Below, one piece after another: positions 53,519 through 61,639 of a stretch of DNA of 64,000 nucleotides (positions are counted from its first letter, which is position 1; each line of letters starts with the position of its first letter). The position numbers and the translations under genes were made by a program. The notes under the pieces were generated by a model that worked only from the letters and a program-made list of their open reading frames with translations, was not told the DNA's origin and made no database searches. The stretch comes from Gracilibacillus alcaliphilus (GTDB lineage Bacteria > Bacillota > Bacilli > Bacillales > Amphibacillaceae): contig NZ_JAFBFA010000004.1 of assembly GCF_016909015.1 (NCBI RefSeq), positions 1 through 64,000 on the forward strand, in the 5' to 3' direction.

Positions 53519-53686
53519 TATTATAGGGGTTGTTCAGTTGTGAACTATTATTTTTTCCCGTCATTATATAGTATATCAAAAAATCCTCGATCAAAGGGCA
53601 ATTTCTGCTTATATAAGATACACAAGTCTTTTCCAAGGGTAAAATCCCATTGATGACGATAATTCAAACAGGTTCGTAACAATCGT

Positions 53687-53715
53687 TTGACACACTATCA
53701 AGTATTCACTAAACT
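53687..53715 (+). promoter_or_regulatory. Probable promoter of menA, now upstream of a miniature element
   Basis: TTGACA at 53687-53692, 17-bp spacer, TAAACT at 53710-53715 (4 of 6 to TATAAT). It lies 31 bp before repeat copy E and about 300 bp from the menA start codon. Confidence 0.5.
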
Positions 53716-53745
53716 AGTAATGTTACGGTATATTTAATACATTAA

Positions 53746-53993
53746 GTGCGTGTTCAAAAAGGCAGATAAAAAGGACCGTCATTGGTTAAGTTCGCAACAT
53801 CGTGTTGCAACTCCGATACTAGCACATCGTGTACGTCGAAAGTTCGAGGCAGCGTAGCTTTGAGTAGCGGACTTGCACAGGAAGTGTTGACTTCTGCGTT
53901 ACCCACACGATGTGAGTGATCTTAGTAGAAGTTCCTCTATTGCCAACCTAGACATTCGATGTGTCACTTGTAGCGAACTTTTTGAACATCCTC
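53746..53993 (+). repeat. Miniature element, family M, copy E (248 bp)
   Basis: Starts GTGCGTGTTCAAAAAG, ends CTTTTTGAACATCCTC, with direct repeat ATTAA at 53741-53745 and 53994-53998. The right-hand ATTAA runs straight into the menA ribosome binding site (AAGGAG at 53997-54002). Confidence 0.9.
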
Positions 53994-54012
53994 ATTAAGG
54001 AGATAAAATATC

Positions 54013-54945
54013 ATGGAAATAAATTCTTCCGCAAACCATCTTAATGAAAAACCAGGCTTCCATGTTTGGTGGAGATTGCTGCGGCCACATACATTAACAG
54101 CTTCTTTTATTCCAGTGTTTGTTGGCACTATGCTGGCTATCTTAGATAACCATTTTCAGCCGCTGCTATTTGTAGCCATGCTGCTCGCCTCCATGCTAAT
54201 TCAAGCCGCTACCAATATGTTTAATGAGTATTATGATTATAAGCGCGGCCTAGATAATGAGCAGTCAGTTGGAATCGGCGGAACTATTGTACGAGATGGT
54301 GTCCAGCCCGTTGTAGTCAAGCGTTTGGCATTTATTTTTTTTGGCATTGCTATATTAATAGGGGTTTATATTTGTATGGAATCAAGTTGGTGGATTGCTG
54401 TCATTGGCTTGGTTTGTATGTTAATTGGTTATTTATACACAGGAGGACCGCTGCCGATAGCTTACACTCCATTTGGTGAATTATTTTCAGGACTATTGAT
54501 GGGAACCGTCATTATTGCAATCAGCTATTATATTCAATCTGCTACTGTTACTTGGCAAATCATATTTATTTCCATCCCTATTGCGGTCCTGATTGGTTGT
54601 ATTTTATTAGCTAACAATATTCGTGACTTAGATGGAGATAAAGAGAATGGACGCAAGACTATAGCTATTTTGCTCGGCAGAAACAAGGCAATTTTTTTGT
54701 TATCAAGCCTGATGTTAATCAGTTTCAGTTTAACTGTAGCTTTTATCTATAGTGGCTTATTGCCTTTGTACAGCATGATCAGCTTACTCAGTATCTTCAA
54801 AGCACGGGAAGCCGTACGCACCTTCCATGCCAATACGACCAATGTAGGCATGATTCCAGCAATGGTAGCCGTTGCTAAAACTAATACCATCTATGGATTA
54901 CTTATCGGTATTTCATTGCTTTTACAAATTATATATCCTTTATAG
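54013..54945 (+). CDS. menA: 1,4-dihydroxy-2-naphthoate octaprenyltransferase (MenA)
   Basis: 310 residues, nine or so hydrophobic segments, UbiA family. Two Asp-rich motifs are in place: NMFNEYYDYKRG (about residues 74-85) and NNIRDLDGDKENGRKT (about 200-215). It prenylates DHNA. AAGGAG ten bases before the ATG sits directly after repeat copy E. Divergent from the minus-strand men genes and followed by a hotdog thioesterase gene. Confidence 0.95.
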   Translation: MEINSSANHLNEKPGFHVWWRLLRPHTLTASFIPVFVGTMLAILDNHFQPLLFVAMLLASMLIQAATNMFNEYYDYKRGLDNEQSVGIGGTIVRDGVQPVVVKRLAFIFFGIAILIGVYICMESSWWIAVIGLVCMLIGYLYTGGPLPIAYTPFGELFSGLLMGTVIIAISYYIQSATVTWQIIFISIPIAVLIGCILLANNIRDLDGDKENGRKTIAILLGRNKAIFLLSSLMLISFSLTVAFIYSGLLPLYSMISLLSIFKAREAVRTFHANTTNVGMIPAMVAVAKTNTIYGLLIGISLLLQIIYPL

Positions 54946-54970
54946 TGCGAGATGAGAGGAGCTGAGCTAA

Positions 54971-55363
54971 TTGACAAACACACTGATGTCTACTTTAGGA
55001 ATGACGGTCACTGTCCAATCCCCTGAACAAACCGTCGTAGAGATGTTGGTTACGGACAAGGTGAAACAGCCGATGGGATTTCTTCATGGCGGGGCAACGA
55101 CAGCTTTAGCAGAAACAGCTGCCAGCCTTGGTGGTATGCAGCATGTCGACAGTACCAAACAATCCATTGTTGGCATTGAAATTAATTGTAATCATCTCCG
55201 CAGTAAAAAGGACGGTAAAATTATCGCTGTCGCTCATCCTATTCATGTCGGCAGAACAACAATGGTATTTCAAGTTGATATTAAAGACGAGATGGACAAG
55301 CTGGTTGCAAGTTCCCGCTGTACATTGGGAATCATCACCACTACAAAAAAAAATCGAGCATAA
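54971..55363 (+). CDS. menI: Hotdog-fold thioesterase, probable DHNA-CoA thioesterase (MenI/YuxO-like)
   Basis: 130 residues, 4HBT/PaaI type, with HGGATTALAETAASLGG and the helix-forming VGIEINCNHLR. Start is TTG 54971 (AGGAG nine bases upstream); an ATG at 54986 is the alternative. Position directly after menA in a men locus strongly suggests it hydrolyses DHNA-CoA to DHNA, the step between MenB and MenA, as shown for other 4HBT proteins of the MenI/YuxO type. Ends at a bidirectional terminator. Confidence 0.8.
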   Translation: MTNTLMSTLGMTVTVQSPEQTVVEMLVTDKVKQPMGFLHGGATTALAETAASLGGMQHVDSTKQSIVGIEINCNHLRSKKDGKIIAVAHPIHVGRTTMVFQVDIKDEMDKLVASSRCTLGIITTTKKNRA

Positions 55364-55380
55364 TCTGCTCGATTTTTTTA
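55351..55380. terminator. Bidirectional terminator between menI and ribU
   Basis: Nine-bp stem AATCGAGCA / TGCTCGATT with TAATC loop, A8 on one side and T7 on the other. It overlaps both gene ends. Confidence 0.85.
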
Positions 55381-55956
55381 TGTCTTCTTTATCCATTTTT
55401 CTAATTTCAAAAAAATAAGTAAGAATATTAGTCCTACGACAATCCCTTTTATTAGGTTGAATGGTAAAATTCCAATTAATACCGTATTTAATTTAACGGC
55501 CTGCGGCATTGTTTCCCATCCCATGAACCAGCTATAGGCGGGAATAAATAAGAAGTAGTTCCCAACGGCCATACTAACAGCTAATAACAACGTACCGAAT
55601 AACAAGCCATAGAGCACACTGCGCTTGGTCTTGTATTTCATATACATAAAACCAACAGGTACAACAAAGAAAACACCTGCAATAAAGTTGGCTACCACGC
55701 CAATAGGGTCGGAAACCGCCGTTATCAGCAAGTAGAGCAGGTTTTTAATCCCTACAACGATAATCCCTGCCACAGGAGAAAAGACAACACCAGCTATCAA
55801 TGCTGGAATATCACTAATATCTATTCGTAAATAAGGCGGAATAAATGGGATTGGTAATGGAAAACTTAAAAACATTAATAGTACAGCTATCGTCCCCATA
55901 ATTGATAAAACAATCAAACGATATAGATTCCCTGAACGTGTGGAAGATGGTTTCAA
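55378..55956 (-). CDS. ribU: Riboflavin ECF-transporter S component (RibU)
   Basis: 192 residues, six hydrophobic segments. PPYLRIDISDIPALIAGVVF (first helix pair and the ECF-type ALIAG segment) is characteristic of RibU-like S components. It would take up riboflavin with the shared EcfAA'T energising unit, not present in the window. The upstream 130 bp lacks an FMN riboswitch core (no GGNCAGGGCN..GGTGAAATTCC pattern), unlike B. subtilis ribU; a decayed fragment of the family M element occurs there instead. Confidence 0.85.
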   Translation of the reverse strand: MKPSSTRSGNLYRLIVLSIMGTIAVLLMFLSFPLPIPFIPPYLRIDISDIPALIAGVVFSPVAGIIVVGIKNLLYLLITAVSDPIGVVANFIAGVFFVVPVGFMYMKYKTKRSVLYGLLFGTLLLAVSMAVGNYFLFIPAYSWFMGWETMPQAVKLNTVLIGILPFNLIKGIVVGLIFLLIFLKLEKWIKKT

Positions 55957-55970
55957 TTACAGCTCCCTCC

Positions 55971-55996
55971 TTTTATTGGACTTGTTGAGCAACCGC
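55971..55996 (+). repeat. Decayed right-end fragment of family M element
   Basis: TTTTATTGGACTTGTTGAGC followed by AACCGC closely resembles the family M right end (TTTTATTGGACTTTTTGAACAACCTC). No left end or target duplication is seen here. Confidence 0.5.
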
Positions 55997-56093
55997 TATA
56001 AAGTCCTCTTATATAGTAGTTTTATCTCAGTCAGTTGTCAATCCTTCTTATCATGGAGGCGCAATTCCTCACAACCATCTGGTCAGCGCTGCA

Positions 56094-57155
56094 TCAGAAT
56101 AATTCAAGTGGATTCAGACTTTCTTTTCCTGTCATCGATACAATCAGATTGGTTAATAGATCAATTTCTTCTTGTATATCCTTGATACTCACCGTTTCAA
56201 CTGGTGAGTGCATATACCGCAGCGGCAAGGATACTAAGCTGATTGGTACGCCCTTACCCGTTAAACGCATCCGATCGGCATCTGTTCCAGTTTGTCTTGG
56301 AGTAAGCTCATATTGAATATCAATAGCCATTTTTTGTGCTGTGTTCTCCAACATTTTATTTAATGGCCTATTGATTGGTGCACCTTTGGCAAGAACAGGC
56401 CCTCCGTCTAAACGAACATCACCATATTTGTTTCGATCCACAGTTGGATAGTCGGTTGCAAAGGTAACATCTAATGCCAAGGCGGCATCGGGATTTAATC
56501 CTGCCGCAGCAAAATAAGCTCCGCCCATATTGGTTTCCTCATTGACGGTACTAACACCATATACCCCAATTTGGATATCACGCTGATGGAGTTGTCGCAT
56601 TACTTCTGCGACAATAAAAGCCCCTGTTCGATTATCTAATCCCCTGCCGGATAAGTATCGATCCATCAACAGTTCAGATTCTCGACGATAGATTACCAAA
56701 TCACCAATCTGCACTTTGTCAGCTAGTTCTGCTTTATTCTTAGCTCCACAATCAATAAATAAATCCCCTATATCAAAGTCATCTTTCATACCGCCATGAT
56801 GCTGGGCATTTACACCAATCACACCGGGTACAGATTGCTCCTCTCCCAAAATCTTGACTTTCATTCCAATTGCAGCTTTTAGGTTAATTCCCCCCATTTT
56901 ATCCACATAGACAAAGCCTGATTCATCGATACGATTCACTACAAAGGCTACTTCATCACAATGTCCAGCTAGCAATAAACGGAAAGGGGCTTGTTCATTT
57001 TTCACAGCAATCACATTACCAGCGTGGTCTGTTCTGATCTCATCCACATACGGCTTCACGTAATCGATCCATTTTCGTTGAATATTCATCTCCAGACTTG
57101 ATGGAGATGGAGTATGTAGTAACGATTGTAAAAATTGCAAACTTTCCTTTTTCAT
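56094..57155 (-). CDS. ysdC: M42-family aminopeptidase (YsdC/FrvX-like)
   Basis: 353 residues from ATG 57155 (GGAGG eight bases upstream). M42 metal ligands: LLLAGHCDEVAFVV (His, Asp), LDNRTGAF with Asp, and VSTVNEETNMGGAY (Glu pair); C-terminal HSPVETVSIKDI. It is probably a cytosolic zinc or cobalt peptidase removing N-terminal residues. It is monocistronic; downstream of ribU with a ~100-bp gap. Family has glutamyl-aminopeptidase and endoglucanase-labelled members, so the latter name in other entries would be wrong. Confidence 0.9.
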   Translation of the reverse strand: MKKESLQFLQSLLHTPSPSSLEMNIQRKWIDYVKPYVDEIRTDHAGNVIAVKNEQAPFRLLLAGHCDEVAFVVNRIDESGFVYVDKMGGINLKAAIGMKVKILGEEQSVPGVIGVNAQHHGGMKDDFDIGDLFIDCGAKNKAELADKVQIGDLVIYRRESELLMDRYLSGRGLDNRTGAFIVAEVMRQLHQRDIQIGVYGVSTVNEETNMGGAYFAAAGLNPDAALALDVTFATDYPTVDRNKYGDVRLDGGPVLAKGAPINRPLNKMLENTAQKMAIDIQYELTPRQTGTDADRMRLTGKGVPISLVSLPLRYMHSPVETVSIKDIQEEIDLLTNLIVSMTGKESLNPLELF

Positions 57156-57161
57156 GGTCAA

Positions 57162-57533
57162 TTCCTCCAGTTAAAATGGTTCATATAATTGCATTAGGTA
57201 AGTAATTTAATTAGCATAAGACAGTTCGCCTCTGAGCAAGCTGTTAGGAATATTATAGCAGAGACCTCACCAGAACAAAATAGGCTGCCCCATCTCCTTG
57301 CACTGCTTTCAATTGTAAATAAGTATACCAAGCGGAAAACAATCCCTACTTGGTATCTTTTATTAAACATTATATAGATTTCTTCACCATAGTCTCGGTA
57401 TCAAATTTACAAACGAAAGACTCTCTTATCTAGGATGGTACAAGTGGATATATTTTATTCTTTGCTCAGCCATTTTGCTTATCATTCCTAGTTTGTCATT
57501 TGTCAGCACCATAGAACGTTTGCCTTCACACGC
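57162..57533. other. Intergenic gap
   Basis: About 370 bp between the start of the peptidase gene and the end of ykkD; no gene, riboswitch or clear terminator seen. Confidence 0.3.
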
Positions 57534-57848
57534 TTATGCGACCAGTTTAAGTCCGACTACCGAGCCTAAAACCATGGCTATAAAAATCATTCTTCTCCAG
57601 TCTTTTGATTCACCATAAAATATCATGCCAACCAGTGCCCCGCCGACAACACCAATTCCCGTCCAAATGGCATAGCCTGTTCCCATCGGGATAAACTGTA
57701 AGGCATAACTGAGTAACGCAAGACTTGAACCAAATCCTAAAATAAGCAGGAGAACTGTTTGCCAATCACGTTTGACAGAAAGTTGATTTATCATTGCAAC
57801 GCCAAATGTCTCCAATAATCCAGCCACAATCAAAATAAACCAAGCCAT
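57534..57848 (-). CDS. ykkD: SMR-family guanidinium exporter subunit (YkkD-like)
   Basis: 104 residues, four hydrophobic segments. SMR signature with conserved Glu in LIVAGLLETFGVAM (Glu13). It pairs with the product of the overlapping upstream gene as a heteromeric exporter. Guanidine-I riboswitch control (58222-58350) predicts that guanidinium is the cargo. Starts at ATG 57848, TGATG overlap with the previous gene. Confidence 0.9.
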   Translation of the reverse strand: MAWFILIVAGLLETFGVAMINQLSVKRDWQTVLLLILGFGSSLALLSYALQFIPMGTGYAIWTGIGVVGGALVGMIFYGESKDWRRMIFIAMVLGSVVGLKLVA

Positions 57849-58189
57849 CAGGACTCCACTCCTTTCTCTGTCTTCTCAGGCGTAACTAATTTTAGCCCAA
57901 TAACTCCGATCAATAATGTGGTTATTAAAATGATCTTTTCCCATTTAAAAGCCTCGCCGAAGAAAAATAGACCAGCAATGACAGTACCTGCTGTACCTAA
58001 CCCCACAAAAACGGCGTAGACTGTTCCAGCTGGAAGTACTTGTGCTGCCGTAATCATTAAATAATTGCTAACGATAATAGCGGTAATCGTTCCAACCCAT
58101 GTCCAAAAATCATAAGCATGTGTTAAACCAATTACCCAAAAAATCTCCAAAAAAGCGGCCACAAACACTTTAAGCCAATTACGATTCAC
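57848..58189 (-). CDS. ykkC: SMR-family guanidinium exporter subunit (YkkC-like)
   Basis: 113 residues with four hydrophobic segments and the SMR Glu in FVAAFLEIFWVIGLTHA. GTG 58189 is chosen because GGAGAGGTG lies six bases before; the ATG at 58210 has no site, and the shorter start agrees with B. subtilis YkkC. It is the first gene behind the guanidine-I riboswitch. The pair is known to export guanidinium. Confidence 0.92.
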   Translation of the reverse strand: MNRNWLKVFVAAFLEIFWVIGLTHAYDFWTWVGTITAIIVSNYLMITAAQVLPAGTVYAVFVGLGTAGTVIAGLFFFGEAFKWEKIILITTLLIGVIGLKLVTPEKTEKGVES

Positions 58190-58221
58190 TAAAAACACCT
58201 CTCCATTCATTTTATCAGAAA

Positions 58222-58350
58222 TAAAAAAAGCCTAAGAGAACACTGTTAAACAGTATCTCCCGGGCTTTTATCCCTCCGTGTCACAGCTAATGCTATGGGT
58301 TTTCTCTCGGACCAGTCCAACACCTTGCTGCGGAACCCTAGAAAACATTG
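58222..58350 (-). ncRNA. Guanidine-I (ykkC-class) riboswitch with built-in terminator
   Basis: On the minus strand: CTAGGGTTCCG (58331-58341), ACTGGTCCGAGAGAAAA and ACGGAGGGATAAAAGCCCGGG are the recognised conserved blocks of the guanidine-I class. The expression platform is AAGCCCGGGAGAT..ACTGTT / AACAGT..TCTCTTAGGCTT followed by T7 (58222-58228). Guanidine should keep the terminator from forming and turn on the exporter genes ykkC-ykkD directly downstream. Confidence 0.95.
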
Positions 58351-58599
58351 AGTTGGTTTATTTCAATTATTATTGTACCTAAAAAGACGATAATTTTCTA
58401 CTATGATACAAGTCTTTAATAAACAATTCGGCAAATTCTTGATTTAAAAGTACAAACCCTTTCATTAACTAGAGTGAAAAGATTTCGGTTTTTCTTTTTT
58501 AAAAGATAACGATCAGTAAAGTGACCCGCCTCAAACATATTTAATAGACTGTTTTTTTAATGAAATAGTTCTAGATTTTTGCACAATTTATATGAACAG

Positions 58600-59001
58600 C
58601 TAATCAATCGTTTTCTCTACTAGCCTCAACTTTTGTTCGGCTTGTTCAATGTAAACTTTAGGGATATCACCATCCTTTTCAACTGGCGTCTGAAATTGAT
58701 TGAAGGAGGCTTGCAGTACACCACTGTCCGCTGTCTGATCGACATCGTCCTGATACCGGTGTGTAAGTACAAATGGACTACCTAATTGCACGACTGCCTC
58801 AGGCTGTTCTACCTCCCCATTTACAGTTTCAAAAGGAATCCTTAGAAAATGGTAGCCATCTTGATTGGCTAATTTGCAATCAAAATAACCTTGCTGATAA
58901 TCCCAGTTCCCAGCCAGCACAAAACCTTGTTCCTCAAGAAAATCCTTGATGGCTTGATAATTATAAGTTTGATTCGTTAATGTTGAATTTAATGCATACA
59001 C
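58600..59001 (-). CDS. yugN: YugN-like protein
   Basis: 133 residues from GTG 59001 (AAAGGGGTG six bases upstream). Mixed alpha/beta with FLRIPFETVNGEVE, WDYQQGYFDCKLAN and no catalytic motif; matches the YugN-like family found near pgi in B. subtilis. Function unknown. It lies downstream of pgi on the same strand but behind the pgi terminator. Confidence 0.85.
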   Translation of the reverse strand: MYALNSTLTNQTYNYQAIKDFLEEQGFVLAGNWDYQQGYFDCKLANQDGYHFLRIPFETVNGEVEQPEAVVQLGSPFVLTHRYQDDVDQTADSGVLQASFNQFQTPVEKDGDIPKVYIEQAEQKLRLVEKTID

Positions 59002-59061
59002 TATTATCACCCCTTTGTTATAGGGTTTCCTGATCTTGACAAGACATACCTGTAGACACAA

Positions 59062-59098
59062 AAAAGGCTCCCTAAGTATCATGACTCAGGAAGCCTTG
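59062..59098 (-). terminator. Terminator of pgi
   Basis: Stem AAGGCTTCCTGAGT / ACTTAGGGAGCCTT (with two mismatches) and T5 on the minus strand, 8 bp after the pgi stop. Confidence 0.8.
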
Positions 59099-59105
59099 TG
59101 TTTCA

Positions 59106-60452
59106 TTATAAACGTTTTTCTAGTTGTTCTTTCTCTGCTTCAAATCCTGGCTTGCCTAATAAGGCGAACATGTTTTTCTTGTAGGCTTCTACACCAGGCT
59201 GATCAAATGGATTAACACCTAACAGGTAACCACTGATTGCACATGCCTTTTCAAAGAAGTAAGCGACATAACCGAATGTGAAAGCATCTAATTTAGGCAG
59301 GTGAACGAGTAAATTAGGAACCTGTCCATCTGTATGTGCCAATAGTGTTCCTTGGAAAGCCTTTTGATTAACGAAATCAATTGTTTCTCCCGCTAAATAA
59401 TTTAAACCGTCTAAGTCTTGATCTTCTTTTTCAATGGTAATGTTTGATTTTGGTTCCTCTACATGAAGCACTGTTTCAAACAAATCACGACGTCCTTCTT
59501 GTACATACTGTCCCAGAGAGTGTAAGTCTGTCGAGAAGTTCGCAGAAGATGGGTAGATTCCTTTAAAGTCTTTTCCTTCACTTTCACCGAATAACTGTTT
59601 CCACCATTCAGCAAAATATTGCAAGGATGGCTCATAGTTAATTAACATTTCAATCGTTTTACCTTTGTTGTAGAGAACATTACGCACAGCTGCATATTGA
59701 TAAGCAGGATTTTTATCTAAGTCTGCCTCATTTAATTCTTCCTGCGCTTTTTGCGCTCCTCGCATCATCGCTTCAATATCAATACCGCTTGCTGCAATTG
59801 GCAATAGCCCTACTGCAGTTAATACAGAGTAACGCCCACCCACATCATCAGGAATGACAAAGCTTTCATAGCCTTCTTCGGTTGCTAATGTTTTTAAGGC
59901 ACCTTTCGCCTTATCTGTTGTAGCATAGATGCGTTTTCTCGCTTCTTCTACACCATATTTTTCTTCTAAGAACTTGCGGAAGATTCGGAAAGCAATTGCT
60001 GGTTCGGTTGTTGTACCACTCTTTGAAATAACATTGACAGAGACGTCTTTTCCTTCTAATAAATCAAATAAATCATTAATATAAGGTGCACTAATACTGT
60101 TACCTACAAAGAATACTTGTGGTGCTTGACGCTGATCTTTTGACAGTTCATTATAGAACGAATGATTTAACATCTCTAGGGCAGCGCGTGCACCTAAATA
60201 GGATCCGCCGATTCCGATTACTAACAGTACATCAGAGTCTGACTTGATTTTCTCTGCTGCCTTTTGGATACGGCTAAATTCCTCTTTGTCATAATCAGTT
60301 GGTAGATCTACCCAACCTAAAAAGTCATTACCTGCACCTGTTTTGTTATGTACCATTTCATGTGCTAATTTTACTGGTTCCTTGAGATAAGCTAGTTCAT
60401 GCTCACCAAAGAAAGTTAATGCCTTTGTATAATCAAAGCGTACATGAGTCAT
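59106..60452 (-). CDS. pgi: Glucose-6-phosphate isomerase
   Basis: 448 residues from the ATG at 60452 (MTHVRFDYTKAL), matching the B. subtilis start. GIGGSYLGARAALEML, the active-site Glu in NYEPSLQYFAEWWKQL, GRYSVLTAVGLLP and a C-terminal Lys/His region are present. GGAGG lies about 11 bases before. It interconverts glucose- and fructose-6-phosphate. Convergent arrangement with nothing; upstream is yugI in the same direction, separated by hairpins. Confidence 0.97.
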   Translation of the reverse strand: MTHVRFDYTKALTFFGEHELAYLKEPVKLAHEMVHNKTGAGNDFLGWVDLPTDYDKEEFSRIQKAAEKIKSDSDVLLVIGIGGSYLGARAALEMLNHSFYNELSKDQRQAPQVFFVGNSISAPYINDLFDLLEGKDVSVNVISKSGTTTEPAIAFRIFRKFLEEKYGVEEARKRIYATTDKAKGALKTLATEEGYESFVIPDDVGGRYSVLTAVGLLPIAASGIDIEAMMRGAQKAQEELNEADLDKNPAYQYAAVRNVLYNKGKTIEMLINYEPSLQYFAEWWKQLFGESEGKDFKGIYPSSANFSTDLHSLGQYVQEGRRDLFETVLHVEEPKSNITIEKEDQDLDGLNYLAGETIDFVNQKAFQGTLLAHTDGQVPNLLVHLPKLDAFTFGYVAYFFEKACAISGYLLGVNPFDQPGVEAYKKNMFALLGKPGFEAEKEQLEKRL

Positions 60453-60617
60453 AGTGATGTGAACCTCCATTAATAATTATTTTTTCTAATATAAATGTAA
60501 CGAAAACTGCCTATTAAATCAAGCATTCTTACTGAATATTTGATTTTTTTTTGGAAATATACCGGTTTTAATCAGCGAAAATTTGTAATACTGTATCACT
60601 TATAGTATATTTTCAAA

Positions 60618-60660
60618 ATCAGCATGCCCTGACCCCTAAAAATGCTGATCGGCCTTTTTT
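60618..60660 (+). terminator. Hairpin with T-run on the plus strand between pgi and yugI
   Basis: Stem ATCAGCAT / ATGCTGAT with a 16-base loop, then CGGCC and T6. No plus-strand gene ends here, so it may end an antisense or small RNA, or be a chance hairpin. Confidence 0.4.
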
Positions 60661-60756
60661 GTGGATTCTTTTTTGGGGAATGTCATATTAAAGGCTTACC
60701 ACGAGAAGAAATAAAGGTTAATATAGAAACACTATGATTTTTTTGATAGAAACAAA

Positions 60757-60805
60757 CAAGTCCAACATCATACCCATCCAAAGGATAGAGACAATGTTGG
60801 ACTTG
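60757..60805 (-). terminator. Hairpin after yugI
   Basis: Perfect 12-bp stem CAAGTCCAACAT / ATGTTGGACTTG with a 25-base loop; the T-run on the minus strand is weak (TTGTTTGTTTC). Likely terminator of yugI. Confidence 0.5.
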
Positions 60806-60846
60806 CTATTCGTGTGCTTTCAAAAAAGTTCGATTATTATGGTAAT

Positions 60847-61197
60847 CTACTTGGCTTCTTCAATCCATTCTTTTAGTTTATTTTTTAACGTAGCAAAGCC
60901 GTGCGTTCCTTTTTTATCAGCAATTGCGCTCTCTTTCTTATCTTTTAAAATTTGGCCTTCGATAGCTCGAATAGATAATGCCATCTTATGATCTTCCGGA
61001 TTAATTTCAATAATTTTCACCTTGACCTTATCCCCTTCTGTCACATGATCTGTAATATCTTTTACAAATCCGTTCGTCACCTCAGATATATGAATTAATC
61101 CCTGTGTTTCTTCGTTAATGGTCACAAATGCCCCATAAGGCTGTACTCCTGTTACTACGCCTTCCACCGTGTCCCCTACTTTGTATTTATCGGACAT
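60847..61197 (-). CDS. yugI: S1-domain general stress protein (YugI/GSP13-like)
   Basis: 116 residues from ATG 61197 (AAGGAG eight bases before). One S1 RNA-binding domain (residues 6-76): GDTVEGVVTGVQPYGAFV, GLIHISEV, KVKVKIIEI, followed by a basic/helical tail ending LKEWIEEAK. GSP13-type proteins bind ribosomes. Its neighbour patB is divergent, as in B. subtilis kinB-patB-yugI. Confidence 0.92.
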   Translation of the reverse strand: MSDKYKVGDTVEGVVTGVQPYGAFVTINEETQGLIHISEVTNGFVKDITDHVTEGDKVKVKIIEINPEDHKMALSIRAIEGQILKDKKESAIADKKGTHGFATLKNKLKEWIEEAK

Positions 61198-61397
61198 CGC
61201 CTCCACTCCTTTCCTTTATTTTAACCAAGTAATCTATCTGCTAGACAACAAGTTATATTACCACATTCATTGATTAAATAGCAAAAGTCTAAGTTGGTAT
61301 GCTGCATTTTTCAGCTAAAATACTGTGTGTTCTGTCAAATCAATATATTCTTAATGTAATCATAAAAAGTTAGTGTAATAATTGCAAATAATGTGAA

Positions 61398-61424
61398 AGT
61401 GACCAGACAATCACTGGTTTTTTT
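61398..61424 (+). terminator. Plus-strand terminator-like hairpin in the yugI-patB gap, first
   Basis: ACCAG-ACAATCA-CTGGT (or AGTGA/TCACT, alternative pairing) followed by T7. No plus-strand gene precedes it. Confidence 0.5.
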
Positions 61425-61519
61425 AATTTTTTTTAAAAAAATAGGGAAAGTAGGTTTAAAGGTTGGAAAAAGCGGGCATTCTATGTATATGAAAGACTTT
61501 CTCGTATTCCCCTAAGATG

Positions 61520-61549
61520 GCAAAGCGTTTAACGCTTTGCTCTTTTTTT
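61520..61549 (+). terminator. Plus-strand terminator in the yugI-patB gap, second
   Basis: Perfect 8-bp stem GCAAAGCG / CGCTTTGC, TTTAA loop, T7. A TTGGAA-N17-TATATG promoter-like pair lies just before it (about 61463-61491), so a short RNA could start near 61497 and end here. Confidence 0.7.
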
Positions 61550-61639
61550 GTTTTAATCCCTTGATAAGACTTTTGGCGTGACAAATGGTATGATTAAATA
61601 CCAAGAGAAGAATTACTACAAGTGAGGAGTGTAGCACGA

